Shown: piece by piece, positions 51,262-60,532 of the stretch
How the letters are laid out: the number at the start of each line of letters is the position of its first letter
Position numbering within the stretch: position 1 is the stretch's first letter
DNA from: SGZJ01 sp949372955
GTDB lineage: Bacteria > Bacteroidota > Bacteroidia > Flavobacteriales > Flavobacteriaceae
DNA: 64,000 nucleotides
Assembly (NCBI GenBank): GCA_949372955.1
Contig: CASIAX010000005.1
Location: forward strand, 62,001 to 126,000
Direction: 5' to 3'
The notes under the pieces: model-generated
Database searches by the model: none
The model's input: the letters and a program-made list of their open reading frames with translations, nothing else
Told to the model about the DNA's origin: nothing
Translations under genes and position numbers: made by a program

Positions 51262-51446
51262 TAAACTCTTCCTTTAAGCGCATAGAAAACCCATGCATTA
51301 GCAAAAAAACCAACACCTACAGAGACAAAACCCCAGCCGGCTACTTCATTATATTTAAAGGCACCTAGACCTACAAGAACTAAACCTATAATTATCATTA
51401 TAAAAGTTGCCCAACCTAAAACCGTATTTTTATTCATCATTTTCAT
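51261..51446 (-). CDS. CAL67264 family membrane protein
   Basis: A 61-residue protein with two transmembrane helices (about 10-30 and 38-56) linked by FKYNEVAGWGF. It matches the short flavobacterial family named after Gramella CAL67264. Start alternatives are the ATGs at 51446, 51440 and 51437. It is co-transcribed with ettA, coupled by a one-base overlap. Function unknown. Confidence 0.75.
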   Translation of the reverse strand: MKMMNKNTVLGWATFIMIIIGLVLVGLGAFKYNEVAGWGFVSVGVGFFANAWVFYALKGRV

Positions 51447-51452
51447 ATCAAA

Positions 51453-51905
51453 CTAAGATTTTTTTCTTTTTTTTCTTTTTTTCTTTTTTTCCTTACTATT
51501 ACTCTCAAAGTCCATTTCTATATACCTTGAAACTTCCTCAGAACTTAAAATTAAATTTAAAGATTTCACAAATTCAAATTCGTTCAATTTAAGTTTACTA
51601 AGTCTTACATCACGGGTATAATCTTCATTATCTACAATCGTATTGTAACCTTCCATCTTTTCAATAAGCAATCCTTTAAGTATTTGCATCTCAAATTCGT
51701 CTAAAATAAACTCCTCTTTACATTTAGGTAAAATTTTATCTAATTCTTTATAAATATTTAAAGTAGAAACATATGCAGAACTATCATATTTAGGCATAGG
51801 AGTATAACCTCTTTGACCCCTATCGGGTCTATACATATTATTAATTTGAGAATATGATGAAATTGAGAATAAGAAAAACAGAACTAAAACCAGAGGTCTT
51901 TTCAT
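51453..51905 (-). CDS. Secreted protein with basic tail, unknown function
   Basis: A 150-residue protein with a signal peptide ending near SSYSQ, a Tyr/Gly-rich RPDRGQRGYTPMPKY segment, a helical core and a lysine-rich C-terminus (KEKKKKRKKRKKS). No named domain recognised. It is placed 6 bp before the CAL67264 gene and downstream of the M24 peptidase, probably in one transcript. The basic tail could bind lipopolysaccharide or other polyanions, which is inference. Confidence 0.65.
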   Translation of the reverse strand: MKRPLVLVLFFLFSISSYSQINNMYRPDRGQRGYTPMPKYDSSAYVSTLNIYKELDKILPKCKEEFILDEFEMQILKGLLIEKMEGYNTIVDNEDYTRDVRLSKLKLNEFEFVKSLNLILSSEEVSRYIEMDFESNSKEKKKKRKKRKKS

Positions 51906-51937
51906 TAAATTAATTTTTTACTAAACTAATCAAATTA

Positions 51938-53257
51938 TTAATTAATAAATGGAATTTCAATTATATTAGTTTGTCTATTGTTAACATATCTAAATCCATT
52001 TTTGCCGAAAAAGCCAGCTTCCTCTAACATGATTTTAATATCTCGGTTCCACTCTGTTATAAACGTTGTTACATTAAGCTCTATGGCGTAAACAGTATTG
52101 TGATTTAAAGGATAGTCTCCTGCGCCAATTACTCCCTGTTGAGAATCCCACATGCCTATTGTAGGCCCTGAGGAATGACCGTAAGAACCTAACGGATGAG
52201 TGTAAATTGACGGCCTCAAACCTTTAACCTTAGCTTCATTCAAAGAATTGATGAGAATTTCATTACCAGTATCTAAATAAGTAAAGTTGTTGGTTAAGAT
52301 ATCCTGTAAGTCATTTCCTTTTTTAAATGCTTTTGTTAAAAATTCAGGAATAGTACTGTCAGATTGTTTCATAACGTAAGCAATTTGCTGACAATCTGAA
52401 TTCAGTCTTAAATAAGTAATTCCAAAATCACAATGAATTAAATCTCCGTAAATAATTGTTTTATCATTAGGTCTATCTGAAAAAGAATTTAAATGGTCCT
52501 TCTGTAATTCATCGTTACGCTGAATATCTACAGTAGGGTGAAACCAAGTATCTAAACCAAGATCTGTTACTTTCTGCCTCATCCACCACTCCACATCAGT
52601 AGTTGTAGTTAAACCAGGCTTTATTACTGAGTTAGAAAATGCCTCTGAAATAATATTATGAGTAATTTCAATAATATTTTCATATAACTTCATTTCATAT
52701 TCTGTTCTTGTCTCTATCCATAAATTAGATAATTTTTCAGCACTAACAATTTTATTTTTATACTCAATTGGTAGTACATCCATAAACTCATCGAAATCTG
52801 TTTTATCTAAACCATCTGAAATATTGAAATATTTAGAGAAATTTAAACCAATTTGTTTAGGCTCTCTTTCTTTAATAAGTTCAACCAATCTTTGCCACTG
52901 CTCCGGTTGATTTTCTTTATCCCATGCAGATATTATGTTATCACCAAAATTATATCTAGCTACAGCTAACTTATCAATTGTGTTGTTCTTTTTATCACGA
53001 TAAAAAACAATAATGGTTCTTCGTCTAGCATTTAACCATTCTGCCGGAAGCATTGTTTTTAGCACTGGATCCTCATTGTATTCCCTTGAAATTAACACCC
53101 ACATGTCAATCCCTGATTGATCCATAAGAATCGGTAAAAGATTGTTTAACCTATCTTCCAGCACCTTGTTTATGACATCGGCTCTGTCTTTTTGAACTAA
53201 TATTTCTTGAGAAAATAAATTAGTTGTTATTAATATTGCTATAATTAATTTGTACAT
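51938..53257 (-). CDS. Secreted M24 family metallopeptidase (Xaa-Pro dipeptidase-like)
   Basis: A 439-residue protein with a signal peptide (to about FSQ). The five metal ligands of the pita-bread fold are recognisable: DFGITYLRLNSD (two Asp), HPLGSYGHSSGP (His), YAIELN (Glu) and EEAGFF (Glu). Family members cleave Xaa-Pro bonds. A periplasmic location would fit nutrient peptide use. It is 6 bp behind menE. Confidence 0.87.
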   Translation of the reverse strand: MYKLIIAILITTNLFSQEILVQKDRADVINKVLEDRLNNLLPILMDQSGIDMWVLISREYNEDPVLKTMLPAEWLNARRRTIIVFYRDKKNNTIDKLAVARYNFGDNIISAWDKENQPEQWQRLVELIKEREPKQIGLNFSKYFNISDGLDKTDFDEFMDVLPIEYKNKIVSAEKLSNLWIETRTEYEMKLYENIIEITHNIISEAFSNSVIKPGLTTTTDVEWWMRQKVTDLGLDTWFHPTVDIQRNDELQKDHLNSFSDRPNDKTIIYGDLIHCDFGITYLRLNSDCQQIAYVMKQSDSTIPEFLTKAFKKGNDLQDILTNNFTYLDTGNEILINSLNEAKVKGLRPSIYTHPLGSYGHSSGPTIGMWDSQQGVIGAGDYPLNHNTVYAIELNVTTFITEWNRDIKIMLEEAGFFGKNGFRYVNNRQTNIIEIPFIN

Positions 53258-53263
53258 AATTAT

Positions 53264-54313
53264 TTAGTTTAATGTTTCTAAAGTTTTAACCCTATCTATT
53301 TTGTTTGTTCTAGTGTAAATGAATTTATTAATAAAATAAACCTCTTTTGGAACTTCAAATTTGGTTAAATATTTAAAAATATCATTATTTAATTTATATT
53401 TTTTTGACTCAATTATTAAAATTAATTTATTACCTAATAATTCATTTTTAAGAGACGAAATAATAAAATTTTTGGAAATAAAACAAGATAATTTTTTTTC
53501 AATTTCCTCTGGCATTAATTTGATTCCAGCAGAATTAATGATATTATCTATTCTACCAATAATAGAAAAATTCTTAGAAGATGTAATTTCTACAATATCA
53601 TTAGTAACTATTTTACCACTATAGATATGAGGGGCATCAATTACTAAACAGTTGTTTTTATTAGTAGAAATACTAACTCCACTTAGAGCTGAAAATTGTT
53701 TTATATTTTGATCATTTTTTGTGATTTTTTTTACAGCAATGTGAGTAGCTGTTTCAGTCATCCCATAAGTTTCATAATAACTATCTATTTGTGAAAGAAT
53801 TCTTGATCTTAAAATAGTTGAAACTTCACTTCCTCCCAAGATAAGTGTATTTATATATTTCAATTTAGCAATTGAATTATTAGCCTGCATTGGAGTCATC
53901 GCAGAAAAAAAATATTTTTTATCTATTTGATCACTAGGGTTAGAAGTTGGCGTAAAAATTGATAAATCTAAACCTAAAACCATCGCTCTTACTAACATCA
54001 TTTTACCTGCAATGAAATTCATAGGTAAAAAAGATACTGCAGAATGACCAGGTAAAAGATTAAAGTAAGCGCCTGTCATACAGGCAGAATTTACAAGGGA
54101 TTTTTTCTCTAACCTAATAACCTTAGGCTTGCCAGTAGAACCAGAGGTTTTACATGAAATAAAAGATTCATCATTAAGAATCTCTAAAATTAAATTAGAT
54201 AAATCAAATAATGAACTAACATTACGTGCAAGATTATTAGAAGCAAAACTAACTAATTCTTGCCTGTTGTAATCTTTAGAATTTAATTTAAAATTTTTAT
54301 GAATTTTAATCAT
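53264..54313 (-). CDS. menE: o-Succinylbenzoate-CoA ligase
   Basis: An AMP-forming ligase of 349 residues, shorter than the ~450 of other bacterial MenE, as I recall for Bacteroidota. The adenylation P-loop is TSGSTGKPKVIRL and the A5 motif is YETYGMTETATHIA; NIINSAGIKLMPEEIE is the hinge. It activates o-succinylbenzoate for menaquinone synthesis. It lies 3.4 kb from menC, outside the main men cluster, and shares no strand break with the M24 gene. Its role in the pathway is supported by the neighbours. A TATATTTG -7 box is at 54319-54326. Confidence 0.87.
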   Translation of the reverse strand: MIKIHKNFKLNSKDYNRQELVSFASNNLARNVSSLFDLSNLILEILNDESFISCKTSGSTGKPKVIRLEKKSLVNSACMTGAYFNLLPGHSAVSFLPMNFIAGKMMLVRAMVLGLDLSIFTPTSNPSDQIDKKYFFSAMTPMQANNSIAKLKYINTLILGGSEVSTILRSRILSQIDSYYETYGMTETATHIAVKKITKNDQNIKQFSALSGVSISTNKNNCLVIDAPHIYSGKIVTNDIVEITSSKNFSIIGRIDNIINSAGIKLMPEEIEKKLSCFISKNFIISSLKNELLGNKLILIIESKKYKLNNDIFKYLTKFEVPKEVYFINKFIYTRTNKIDRVKTLETLN

Positions 54314-54318
54314 AATTA

Positions 54319-54326
54319 CAAATATA
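54319..54326 (-). promoter_or_regulatory. -7 promoter box of menE
   Basis: TATATTTG on the minus strand, six bases before the ATG at 54313, matches TAnnTTTG. It implies a nearly leaderless menE-M24 mRNA. No TTG at -33. Confidence 0.35.
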
Positions 54327-54376
54327 CAATACGTTAAATTTATATATATTTTAACTTTATGTATAATTATAATAAA

Positions 54377-54384
54377 TATATTTG
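54377..54384 (+). promoter_or_regulatory. -7 promoter box of the DUF3857 gene
   Basis: TATATTTG, 26 bp upstream of the ATG at 54411, matches the Bacteroidota -7 consensus. No TTG was found at the expected distance, so the box is only moderately convincing in such AT-rich DNA. Confidence 0.3.
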
Positions 54385-54410
54385 AATCAAATGTCTATTT
54401 AAAAAACATA

Positions 54411-56360
54411 ATGAAAAAAACTCTTCTTATAATTCTAGTATTATTAGACTCTTTAGTATTCTCTCAATTTCATAAAACTTACGACTGGTCTAATGAAAAT
54501 TCAGAGGAAATAAAAGTTGACTCAACCTATAAGGGATCATCTTTTGGGCTAATAAACAAATACATAGTAGAGTATCAAAGTGATATAGACAGTTTAAGTA
54601 ATTCATTTGATAAGTTTTTAACTAGACATACAAAAATAAAAATAGTAGATATTAAAGGGGTGGATTATCACAAGACACTATACATACCCATGTACAATTC
54701 ATTAAGTTTAATTGATTTGAAAGTTAAAATTACAGATAGTCTTGGAAATGTTGTAAACTTAGAAAGATCTGATTTAATCGAACAAGAAAATGACAAATTG
54801 AATAAAAACTTTAAAGTCTATAAACTAAATAATTTAGAAATTAACTCTAGCCTTGAATACATTTATACTACAAAAGAAAAAAACGAAATTCATGGTAGTC
54901 AAATACTACAAGAAGAATATTTTAATAACAAAACAGAATTTATATTAATTCCAGGAAAATTCAGGTCTAAGTTAAAAGCATATAACACAAATGAGGTGTT
55001 TAATACAAAATTGATAAATGGAGTAAAGGCAAAGAACTTTATAATTAATAATATGAATTCTATTAGCAACGAAGAGTACTCAACTCTTCAAGCTAACAGA
55101 GTTAATGTTATTTATCAATGCTATAGCGCTGACAAGAAAAACTCTCAAAACGAATTTTGGACCAATATAACTAACAGTGTTCATCCTATTGCATTTCCTA
55201 GTAAATACACTAAAGAGTTAATTACTCTTAATGATCTTATTTTACCCAATAAGGCTAACTACACTACTTTTCAAAAATTAAATATAATTGACAATTATTT
55301 AAAAAAAGCTTTCATAATTGAAGAAAATGGAAAATCTGAATTATCTAATTTGGATTATATTCTTAAAAACAAAAAGGCAAGCAATATTGGTATTATACAG
55401 CTTTACTCTAGTTTATTTACTTACAATGATATTAATTATGAACTATTAATAACCTCAAATAGGTATTTTAATAAATTTGATCCTGAGTTCTTCAATCCAG
55501 ATAATTTAAGAGAGCTTTTGTTTTATATTCCAGAAGAAAAAAAGTATATAATTCCAGACCGAAATGAATATAGAATTGGAGAAGCACCATTTAATGTGTT
55601 AGGTAATTATGGTATTTTTATTAATAAAAATAAAGATTATTATTTCAGTACAATAATTGAAAATGACAAGAACTATAGTGTTATAAAAAGAACTATAGAA
55701 GTTGATTTCAAAAAAATGAAAAGCGTAATCATAAGTGAAGTCCAGGAATTTACTGGACACTGGGCAACAACAAACAGAGCCTTAGTTAATTTGACTGATG
55801 CAAATTCAGATTTAACAGATTATTTAACAACATCTGGCATAGCATCAAAAAAAGTTATTGATTACTCAATTAAAAATAAAGAATTGAATCAATCAGAATA
55901 TAATAAACCATTTGTAGTCAATTCTACTATTTCTACTGAAAGTCTAATTAACGAGCATAAAACAGATTATCCAGCTAAAAAAAGATTAAAAAAATACAAT
56001 TTTAAGCTAGGTAGTATAATTGGAACTCAAAGTCAGTTGTACTCAGATAATGAAAGAGTAAATCCAATCGAAATTAGATATCCAAATTTTTATGAATACT
56101 CAATAAATATAAAAATTCCAAGGGGCTATAAAGTTGAAGATGCTAATAGAATTAATATTAACAAAAAGTATGTTTCTAATGGAAATATCACAGCAAAATT
56201 TCACTCAACCTATACAATAAATAAAAACCTACTTACAATAACAATAGAAGAGTTTTACAAGTCACTAAAATATAGTAAGGCAAAGTACCAAGATTTTAGA
56301 GAGGTGATTAATGCAGCAGCTGACTTTAATAAATTAGAAATTACATTTATAAAGAATTAA
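54411..56360 (+). CDS. Secreted DUF3857/transglutaminase-like protein
   Basis: A 649-residue protein with a signal peptide (cleavage near VFSQ). The N-terminal half has the beta-rich DUF3857 fold, the middle a transglutaminase-like domain, but no clear Cys-His-Asp triad (the segment around LDYILKNKKASNIGIIQLYSSL has no Cys where the nucleophile should be). The C-terminus resembles DUF3858. It may be a non-catalytic periplasmic scaffold. Its 3' end overlaps DoxX by 4 bp. Confidence 0.75.
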   Translation: MKKTLLIILVLLDSLVFSQFHKTYDWSNENSEEIKVDSTYKGSSFGLINKYIVEYQSDIDSLSNSFDKFLTRHTKIKIVDIKGVDYHKTLYIPMYNSLSLIDLKVKITDSLGNVVNLERSDLIEQENDKLNKNFKVYKLNNLEINSSLEYIYTTKEKNEIHGSQILQEEYFNNKTEFILIPGKFRSKLKAYNTNEVFNTKLINGVKAKNFIINNMNSISNEEYSTLQANRVNVIYQCYSADKKNSQNEFWTNITNSVHPIAFPSKYTKELITLNDLILPNKANYTTFQKLNIIDNYLKKAFIIEENGKSELSNLDYILKNKKASNIGIIQLYSSLFTYNDINYELLITSNRYFNKFDPEFFNPDNLRELLFYIPEEKKYIIPDRNEYRIGEAPFNVLGNYGIFINKNKDYYFSTIIENDKNYSVIKRTIEVDFKKMKSVIISEVQEFTGHWATTNRALVNLTDANSDLTDYLTTSGIASKKVIDYSIKNKELNQSEYNKPFVVNSTISTESLINEHKTDYPAKKRLKKYNFKLGSIIGTQSQLYSDNERVNPIEIRYPNFYEYSINIKIPRGYKVEDANRININKKYVSNGNITAKFHSTYTINKNLLTITIEEFYKSLKYSKAKYQDFREVINAAADFNKLEITFIKN

Positions 56361-56722
56361 TCTTTACAATATTGATAAGCCCAGTATATTAATCCTAATT
56401 GTAATGGAATTCTAGTTAATAGTAGTAATTTATTTAAATAATAATTATCCAACACTTCATATGTAAATATCATATCTAAATGAACTAAGAAGAAGCTTAT
56501 AAGCATTAGTATAATTAAGTATGCCGCTGTTTTTCTTAAAAAGCTAGATAATAGTGCTAAAGCTAAAATAATCTCAGCATATCCGCTTAAATCTACTAAA
56601 AATTGATGTGAAGGCATAAATGCAGGCATTACATCAAGAAAAAATTCAGGGTTAGTGAAATGTGCTATCCCAGTAAATAAATAAAAGGAGGACATTACAT
56701 ATAAGTGCCATTTATCTTTCAA
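56357..56722 (-). CDS. DoxX family membrane protein
   Basis: A 121-residue protein with four predicted transmembrane helices. GIAHFTNPEFFLDVMPAFMP and DLSGYAEIILALALL are characteristic of DoxX/DoxD-like proteins. Members are linked to sulfur compound oxidation or membrane-associated redox reactions, but the family is diverse. It follows the CPBP protease gene by 9 bp in the menaquinone-adjacent unit. Confidence 0.82.
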   Translation of the reverse strand: MKDKWHLYVMSSFYLFTGIAHFTNPEFFLDVMPAFMPSHQFLVDLSGYAEIILALALLSSFLRKTAAYLIILMLISFFLVHLDMIFTYEVLDNYYLNKLLLLTRIPLQLGLIYWAYQYCKD

Positions 56723-56731
56723 ATTATTTGT

Positions 56732-57694
56732 TTATTGGTTTATATCATCAGTTTCTAACGCTTTAACTGGTCCAGCTAACTTGTTAAACCAGTTATTCCA
56801 ATTGTATTTCTTTGAAAAAATTAAAAGTAATATTGGAAATATAACAAACACCGGTACAATAATTTCTGAAGCACCCATTGAGGATGGGTCGGCGATTGAT
56901 CTATAAACAGAATACGTTTGAAAAGCAGTCCAATCCGCAGTCACTAGTAATGCTGTAAATAAGTTATTGGCAGCATGAAAACCTAAAGCCAATTCCATAC
57001 CATCATCCATTAGAGTTAAAATTCCAAGGAAGAATCCAGTACCTATATAATAAATCATAATAATATTACCCAGCTTATCAACTTCAGGATTAGCTATATG
57101 CAATAAACCAAAAGCAACAGAGGTAACAATTAATGGAACCCATTTGTTTCTAAAAATATTACCAATTCCCTGCATCAAATACCCACGGAACATATATTCC
57201 TCAAAGCTAGTTTGCAGAGGAACTAAGCAAATTGCAATAACAGCTAAGATTAAAAACCTATTTAACTCAAAATTAAAAACATAATCATCAGGTGATAAGT
57301 ATATGTCCACCATTGTCATAACAGTTGATATAAACCCCCAAAGAATAAATGCAAATGCTACCCTACTCCAATCAATATTAGTTCTTGAAGTAGTAAGGTT
57401 TGTTATACTTTGTTTGTGTAAAAACTTAACCGCTATAAATAGTAGAAATATTAAACCACCTGCGAAAGGCAATAATATATATAAAAAATTAAGATTAGAT
57501 TCAAATAATCCCATAAGGTAGGCGGTATCGCTAGCAGCTATCTTATCCATATCTACATCACCTGTTGCAATTTTAGCTATAAGTGCAACTGAGTGAGGTA
57601 TAGAAAAAATAACAACACCACTAATAGCAATTACTACTCCTAATATATATCTCCACCAATGACTTAAATTTTTCTGTGCTTGTTCTATATACAT
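56732..57694 (-). CDS. CPBP family intramembrane metalloprotease
   Basis: A 320-residue membrane protein with about eight spans. The diagnostic motifs are TSFEEYMFRGYLMQ (E-E-x-x-x-R, near residue 165), FGLLHIAN (H-x-x-x-N) and HAANNLF. These form the glutamate/histidine metal-binding site of CAAX-prenyl protease/Abi (Rce1-like) enzymes. The natural substrate is not known. It starts 3 bp after the stop of menC, so it is co-transcribed with the quinone genes; a direct functional link is unproven. Confidence 0.88.
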   Translation of the reverse strand: MYIEQAQKNLSHWWRYILGVVIAISGVVIFSIPHSVALIAKIATGDVDMDKIAASDTAYLMGLFESNLNFLYILLPFAGGLIFLLFIAVKFLHKQSITNLTTSRTNIDWSRVAFAFILWGFISTVMTMVDIYLSPDDYVFNFELNRFLILAVIAICLVPLQTSFEEYMFRGYLMQGIGNIFRNKWVPLIVTSVAFGLLHIANPEVDKLGNIIMIYYIGTGFFLGILTLMDDGMELALGFHAANNLFTALLVTADWTAFQTYSVYRSIADPSSMGASEIIVPVFVIFPILLLIFSKKYNWNNWFNKLAGPVKALETDDINQ

Positions 57695-57697
57695 AAT

Positions 57698-58729
57698 CTA
57701 AATATTTATATTCCAGTTATTGTTTATATTATAGTGCAATTTAGCATTTTTTATACTTAAAGGGGAATCAAAGTTGTTAGAAAATAATGAGCCAGTACCT
57801 AAACCTTGTGGTAATGAGTTATTTAGAGTATATACCCATTGTGAAATTGCACTTAAACCTAAATTACTCTCTAAAGCACTAGTTACCCAGTATTTTGTAT
57901 TTTTTGGACAAACCTTAATCCATTCTTCACTAGACTTGAAGCCTCCCAATAAACTTGGTTTAAGAATTATATATTGAGGATTAATTTCATCTAATAATTT
58001 TACTTTATCAGCAATACCTACAACTCTTATTAACTCTTCGTCTAAAGCAATAGGGATTGGAGAGTTTTTACATAGATTCGACATTTCTTTTGTTTGACCA
58101 GCTTTAATAGGCTGCTCAATTGAATGGATCTTTAATTTAGATAACTTATCCAAAATTGTCAAGGCATTTTTATAATCAAAAGCACCATTAGCGTCAACTC
58201 TAATTTCTAATTCTGAAGAGTCATATTTGTCTCTAATACTTTTTAATAGAGCAAATTCTGTATTGAAATCTAAAGCACCAATTTTTAGCTTAATACATTT
58301 AAAGCCTTCCGAAATTTTTTCATCCACTTGTTTTTTCATAAAACCTATCTCCCCCATCCATACTAGACCATTAATTGGAATACTAGCTTTACCCAGAGTA
58401 AAATTAGAAGAAAATAAGACATTTTCTTTTAATGAGTTTAATGATTTTAAGGCCATTTCTAATCCAAACACAATAGACGGGTAGTTAGATAGTTCGACAA
58501 ATAAATTTGATAGAGGTTTATTTATATTTGAGCATAACCATTCCAGCTTTGATTCAATATCTGAAACATTATCAATACTTAACCCTTCAATTATACTACA
58601 TTCTCCTATTCCAGTTTTTAAATCACTATTTAAAATTATAAACCACGAATCTTTTGAATATAAAACTCCTCTAGATGTACCTCCTGGGATTTTAAATAAG
58701 AAATTACGTTTTTTATACGTTGCCTTCAT
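57698..58729 (-). CDS. menC: o-Succinylbenzoate synthase
   Basis: An enolase-superfamily dehydratase of 343 residues in the menaquinone pathway. The catalytic lysine pair lies in FKCIKLKIGAL and IILKPSLLGG, and the three metal carboxylates in RVDANGAF, SIEQPI and ALDEEL. It converts SHCHC to o-succinylbenzoate. It is downstream of menA (51 bp) and upstream of the CPBP gene. Confidence 0.9.
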   Translation of the reverse strand: MKATYKKRNFLFKIPGGTSRGVLYSKDSWFIILNSDLKTGIGECSIIEGLSIDNVSDIESKLEWLCSNINKPLSNLFVELSNYPSIVFGLEMALKSLNSLKENVLFSSNFTLGKASIPINGLVWMGEIGFMKKQVDEKISEGFKCIKLKIGALDFNTEFALLKSIRDKYDSSELEIRVDANGAFDYKNALTILDKLSKLKIHSIEQPIKAGQTKEMSNLCKNSPIPIALDEELIRVVGIADKVKLLDEINPQYIILKPSLLGGFKSSEEWIKVCPKNTKYWVTSALESNLGLSAISQWVYTLNNSLPQGLGTGSLFSNNFDSPLSIKNAKLHYNINNNWNINI

Positions 58730-58780
58730 AATGTAAACTATTTAGTCTTAATTCTGCATCACTTAAAATTACAAATTACC

Positions 58781-59683
58781 TTATAGTATAATTATTATTG
58801 AATGAATTAAACTAAAAACAAAAGTAGAAATAGCAAGAACTTTTAATTCCTTATTGTAAAGTTTAGGCTCCGTTATCAAATAAACATTTTTAAAGTGAAT
58901 TACAATTGGAAAATAAGAAAGTAAAACAATTAAACTTGTTAATGTGAAATAAAAATTAAAAATAAAAGTTACAGAAATAAAAATTGAAATTATTAAAATT
59001 AAAAGATGATATGTTTTTGCATTATCAAAACCTAAACTACCAGCTATTGTGATTTTATTGGATAATTTATCAGAAACAGAATCTCTCATATTATTTAAAT
59101 TTAATACACCAACACTCAGAAGGCCAACAGAAATTGAGGGTAATAACAGTATTACATCTAAACTTTTAGCGTATAGATAATAAGAACCCATAGTGCTAAG
59201 TAAACCAAAGAAAGCAAAAACAAAAAGATCTCCTAAAGCATAATATCCGTAAGCTTTATTTCCAACTGTATATTTGATAGCTGAAAAAATACTAATAAAT
59301 CCTAAAAAAAAGAAAATCAAAAGGTTAAAATATTCATCTGGTTTAAAAGAACAATATAAAAGAGAAGAAATTAATACTATTAAAATAATAACATTAATTA
59401 TAATAGCATGTTTCATTTTTTTTGGGGAAATCAATCCACTTTGAATAGCTCTTTCAGGGCCAATTCTATTATTATTATCTGTTCCCTTAACACCATCTCC
59501 ATAATCATTAGCAAGGTTAGATAAAATCTGTAATGAAATTGTAGTTAATAAGGCAAGTAAGAAAATAATACTATTAAAATTATCATTAGAATAAGCAAAA
59601 GCACTACCAATTAAAATACCAGAGATTGATAAAGGCAGGGTTCTTAATCTAAAGCTAGAAATCCATACTTTAAAATTAGTCAT
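58781..59683 (-). CDS. menA: 1,4-Dihydroxy-2-naphthoate polyprenyltransferase
   Basis: A UbiA-type membrane prenyltransferase of 300 residues with about nine spans. The first aspartate-rich motif appears as LANDYGDGVKGTDNNNR and the second as LNNMRDSVSDKLSNK. It attaches the polyprenyl chain to 1,4-dihydroxy-2-naphthoate, giving demethylmenaquinone. It lies 4 bp behind menB. The methyltransferase UbiE/MenG that follows in the pathway is not in the window. Confidence 0.9.
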   Translation of the reverse strand: MTNFKVWISSFRLRTLPLSISGILIGSAFAYSNDNFNSIIFLLALLTTISLQILSNLANDYGDGVKGTDNNNRIGPERAIQSGLISPKKMKHAIIINVIILIVLISSLLYCSFKPDEYFNLLIFFFLGFISIFSAIKYTVGNKAYGYYALGDLFVFAFFGLLSTMGSYYLYAKSLDVILLLPSISVGLLSVGVLNLNNMRDSVSDKLSNKITIAGSLGFDNAKTYHLLILIISIFISVTFIFNFYFTLTSLIVLLSYFPIVIHFKNVYLITEPKLYNKELKVLAISTFVFSLIHSIIIIL

Positions 59684-59687
59684 ACTA

Positions 59688-60527
59688 TTAAGGAATCCAT
59701 TTTTTGTTAAAATTCGGTGGTCTTTTTTCTAAAAAAGCATCTCTACCTTCTTTTGCCTCGTCTGTCATATATGCTAAACGTGTAGCTTCACCAGCAAAAA
59801 CTTGCTGACCAACCATACCATCATCGGTAAGGTTCATAGCAAATTTTAACATTCTTATCGAAGTTGGAGATTTTTTTAAAATCTCTTGAGCCCATTCATA
59901 GGCTGTAGACTCTAATTTATCGTGGGTAACAACCGTGTTAACCATTCCCATATCACGAGCCTCAGTGGCAGTATAGCTTTTTCCTAGGAAAAAAATTTCT
60001 CTAGCTTTTTTTTGACCAACCATTTTTGCCAAATATGCAGAACCGTAGCCACCATCAAAACTAGTAACATCAGCATCAGTTTGTTTAAAAATGGCATGTT
60101 CTTTACTAGCGATTGAAAGATCGCAAACTACATGTAAACTATGTCCTCCACCAACTGCCCAACCTGGAATTACAGCAATAACAACTTTAGGCATCATTCT
60201 AATAAGGCGTTGAACCTCAAGAATATTTAGTCTATGGTAACCATCATCTCCAACATACCCCTTCTCCCCTCTTGATTTTTGATCTCCACCACTACAAAAA
60301 GAATAAACCCCATCTTTAGTAGAAGGTCCTTCTGCACTTAACAAAATCACACCTATTGAGGTATCTTCTTGAGCGTCATATAAAGCATCATATAATTCAG
60401 AAGTTGTTTGAGGTCTAAAAGCATTTCTAACATCTGGTCTGTTAAATGCAATTCTAGCAACACCACTTGCTTTTTTGTAAGTGATGTCTTTATATTTTTT
60501 CGCTTGATTCCAATTAATTTTACTCAT
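59688..60527 (-). CDS. menB: 1,4-Dihydroxy-2-naphthoyl-CoA synthase
   Basis: A crotonase-fold enzyme of 279 residues that closes the ring of o-succinylbenzoyl-CoA. RNAFRPQTTSELYDAL is its signature, GGGHSLHVVCDLSIA forms the oxyanion hole, and VTSFDGGYGSAYLA holds the catalytic Asp and Tyr region. The GDQKSRG loop is the MenB acyl-CoA loop. It stands 5 bp behind the cvfB gene. Confidence 0.94.
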   Translation of the reverse strand: MSKINWNQAKKYKDITYKKASGVARIAFNRPDVRNAFRPQTTSELYDALYDAQEDTSIGVILLSAEGPSTKDGVYSFCSGGDQKSRGEKGYVGDDGYHRLNILEVQRLIRMMPKVVIAVIPGWAVGGGHSLHVVCDLSIASKEHAIFKQTDADVTSFDGGYGSAYLAKMVGQKKAREIFFLGKSYTATEARDMGMVNTVVTHDKLESTAYEWAQEILKKSPTSIRMLKFAMNLTDDGMVGQQVFAGEATRLAYMTDEAKEGRDAFLEKRPPNFNKKWIP

Positions 60528-60532
60528 TAAAG

